Assembly (NCBI RefSeq): GCF_023380205.1
Contig: NZ_CP093361.1
Coordinates: forward strand, 682,001 to 746,000
Length of the DNA stretch: 64,000 nt
Source of the DNA: Nicoliella spurrieriana
GTDB lineage: Bacteria > Bacillota > Bacilli > Lactobacillales > Lactobacillaceae
Direction: 5' to 3'
Position numbers and translations under genes: made by a program. How positions within the stretch are numbered: position 1 is the stretch's first letter; the number at the start of each line of letters is the position of its first letter. The notes beneath the pieces are model-generated. The model saw only the letters and a program-made list of their open reading frames with translations. It made no database searches and was not told where the DNA came from. Below, piece by piece: positions 63,009 to 64,000 of this stretch.

Positions 63009-64000
63009 ATGACAGAGTCAAATCGGAACTGGCGGAAAAATCTGTGGGTCCTTTTATTTGGGACCTTCATCACGGGGGTGGCGTTCAATGAAGTGATTCC
63101 ATTCATGTCGCTATACATTAGTGATTTGGGCACCTTTACGTCCGGACAACTATCGATTTTAAGTGGGATCGTTTACGCCGCATCGTTTTTGGTCGTGGCG
63201 CTCACCGCACCGTTTTGGGGGAAATTTGCTGACCGTCACGGCCGCAAGCGAATGATTTTACAGACTGCATTGGGTTCAGCAATTTCAATTGCCCTGATGG
63301 GCTGTGTGACCAACGTCTGGCAGTTCATTGGCCTGCGGTTTTTACAGGGCTTTTTTGACGGGGTCATCCCCAACTGTATTGCCCTGGTGGCGACTGAAAC
63401 CCCACGCGACCGGGTCCAATCGGCCCTCAGCATCCTTTCGACCGGCTACACCAGTGGCTTTTTACTGGGCCCCATCTTTGGCGGGATTTTAGTGAGTTTC
63501 ATTTCGATTCGGGTCTCCTTTTTTGTGACTGGCATACTACTATTTTCATTTTTCCTAATGGCCTTATTAATGGTCACGGAGGATTATCAACCGGATCCGG
63601 ATGCTGATGAGACTGGCTGGCATTTATTCCGGAACTTTCCGAATCCGCACTTCGTGTTGTACATGCTATTAACGTCGGTAATCGTCCAAAGCGGGTTGAA
63701 CGCAGTCTTTCCGATTATTACGCTCTATGTTAAACAGTTATTAGGTGGCCACGGGCCAATTGCAATCGTGGCGGGGTTAATTACCGCGTTGCCCGGGATG
63801 GCAATGGTGTTAAGCTCCCCCATAATGGGGCGCTACGGTGATCGCCACGGGGCTTCTAAGGCGTTAACGATTGGCTTTATCATTGTCATCATTGCCTACT
63901 TCCCACAGGGGTTCGCGACTAGCGTTACCATGTTGGGCATCTTTCGGTTCATAAACGGGATCGGGAATGCGGGGGTCTTCCCATCGATTCAAACCCTCTT
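63009..64000 (+). CDS. Second MFS multidrug-efflux-type transporter (3' partial)
   Basis: The frame is open from ATG 63009 to the window end (330 complete codons, no stop). A textbook ribosome binding site AAGGAGG (62994-63000) lies 8 bases upstream. The protein parallels the 61271 gene throughout: NLWVLLFGTF at the start, motif A GKFADRHGRKRM (71-82), motif B-like LRFLQG (109-114), motif C GFLLGPIFGG (150-159), and GRYGDRHG in the second half. It is therefore a tandem paralogue, but clearly diverged, so probably an old duplication with different substrates. No promoter is visible in the 31 bases after the terminator; expression may rely on read-through from the upstream operon. Confidence 0.9.
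   Translation, partial: MTESNRNWRKNLWVLLFGTFITGVAFNEVIPFMSLYISDLGTFTSGQLSILSGIVYAASFLVVALTAPFWGKFADRHGRKRMILQTALGSAISIALMGCVTNVWQFIGLRFLQGFFDGVIPNCIALVATETPRDRVQSALSILSTGYTSGFLLGPIFGGILVSFISIRVSFFVTGILLFSFFLMALLMVTEDYQPDPDADETGWHLFRNFPNPHFVLYMLLTSVIVQSGLNAVFPIITLYVKQLLGGHGPIAIVAGLITALPGMAMVLSSPIMGRYGDRHGASKALTIGFIIVIIAYFPQGFATSVTMLGIFRFINGIGNAGVFPSIQTL

Overview
The window is almost entirely filled (about 61 of 64 kb) by three giant, same-strand genes for secreted surface proteins, followed by a small operon with two related MFS drug-efflux genes. I see a Gram-positive lactic acid bacterium, most likely a member of Lactobacillaceae with a GC content near 50% by eye. The reasons are the purine-rich AGGGGAG/AAGGAGG ribosome binding sites, a KxYKxGKxW-like export leader, a pectate-lyase-like adhesive beta-helix, C-terminal DUF5776/SLAP-like cell-surface modules, and short AT-rich intergenic regions with strong intrinsic terminators. 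Giant extracellular-protein genes are known from Apilactobacillus kunkeei; I cannot name the species here.

Layout. 1-6809: 3' end (2268 codons) of giant gene 1, whose start lies outside the window. 6810-6979: terminator, candidate promoter and a 5'-UTR hairpin. 6980-38599: complete giant gene 2, 10,539 aa. 38600-38806: terminator, candidate promoter and a 5'-UTR hairpin. 38807-61120: complete giant gene 3, 7,437 aa. 61121-61270: terminator and a good extended -10 promoter. 61271-62524: MFS efflux pump. 62517-62936: 139-aa protein of unknown function, overlapping the pump gene by 8 bases. 62942-62977: terminator. 63009 to the window end: second MFS pump (3' partial). No stretch over 300 bases lacks a gene, and I see no tRNA, rRNA, CRISPR or insertion sequence.

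Architecture of the giants. Genes 2 and 3 encode, in order, an export signal (about 50 aa), a Ser/Thr-rich linker, a Tyr/Asn-rich region, a right-handed beta-helix of the pectate-lyase-like adhesive type (about residues 576-1031 and 601-1053), a small beta-rich module, a huge Ala/Ser array (about 9,060 and 5,940 residues), a Tyr/Gly/Lys linker and two C-terminal SLAP/DUF5776-like modules. No LPXTG sorting signal is present. The simplest reading is a very long helical stalk that holds an adhesive tip away from a non-covalently wall-bound C-terminus.

The array is strikingly ordered. It consists of units of about 221 codons, each marked by a proline hinge such as HPSN or NPGN. In the C-proximal arrays the spacing is exactly 663 bp: 7 consecutive intervals in gene 1, 10 in gene 2 and 3 in gene 3. 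Towards the N-terminus the units have individual lengths and form a higher-order repeat of six units (about 3.98 kb), present about 2.8 times in gene 2 and 1.8 times in gene 3. Genes 2 and 3 are colinear unit by unit; gene 2 has 39 unit markers and gene 3 has 25. The 14-unit difference accounts for nearly all of the 3,102-residue length difference. This hierarchical, indel-free organisation, resembling satellite higher-order repeats but translated, is the most unusual thing in the window.
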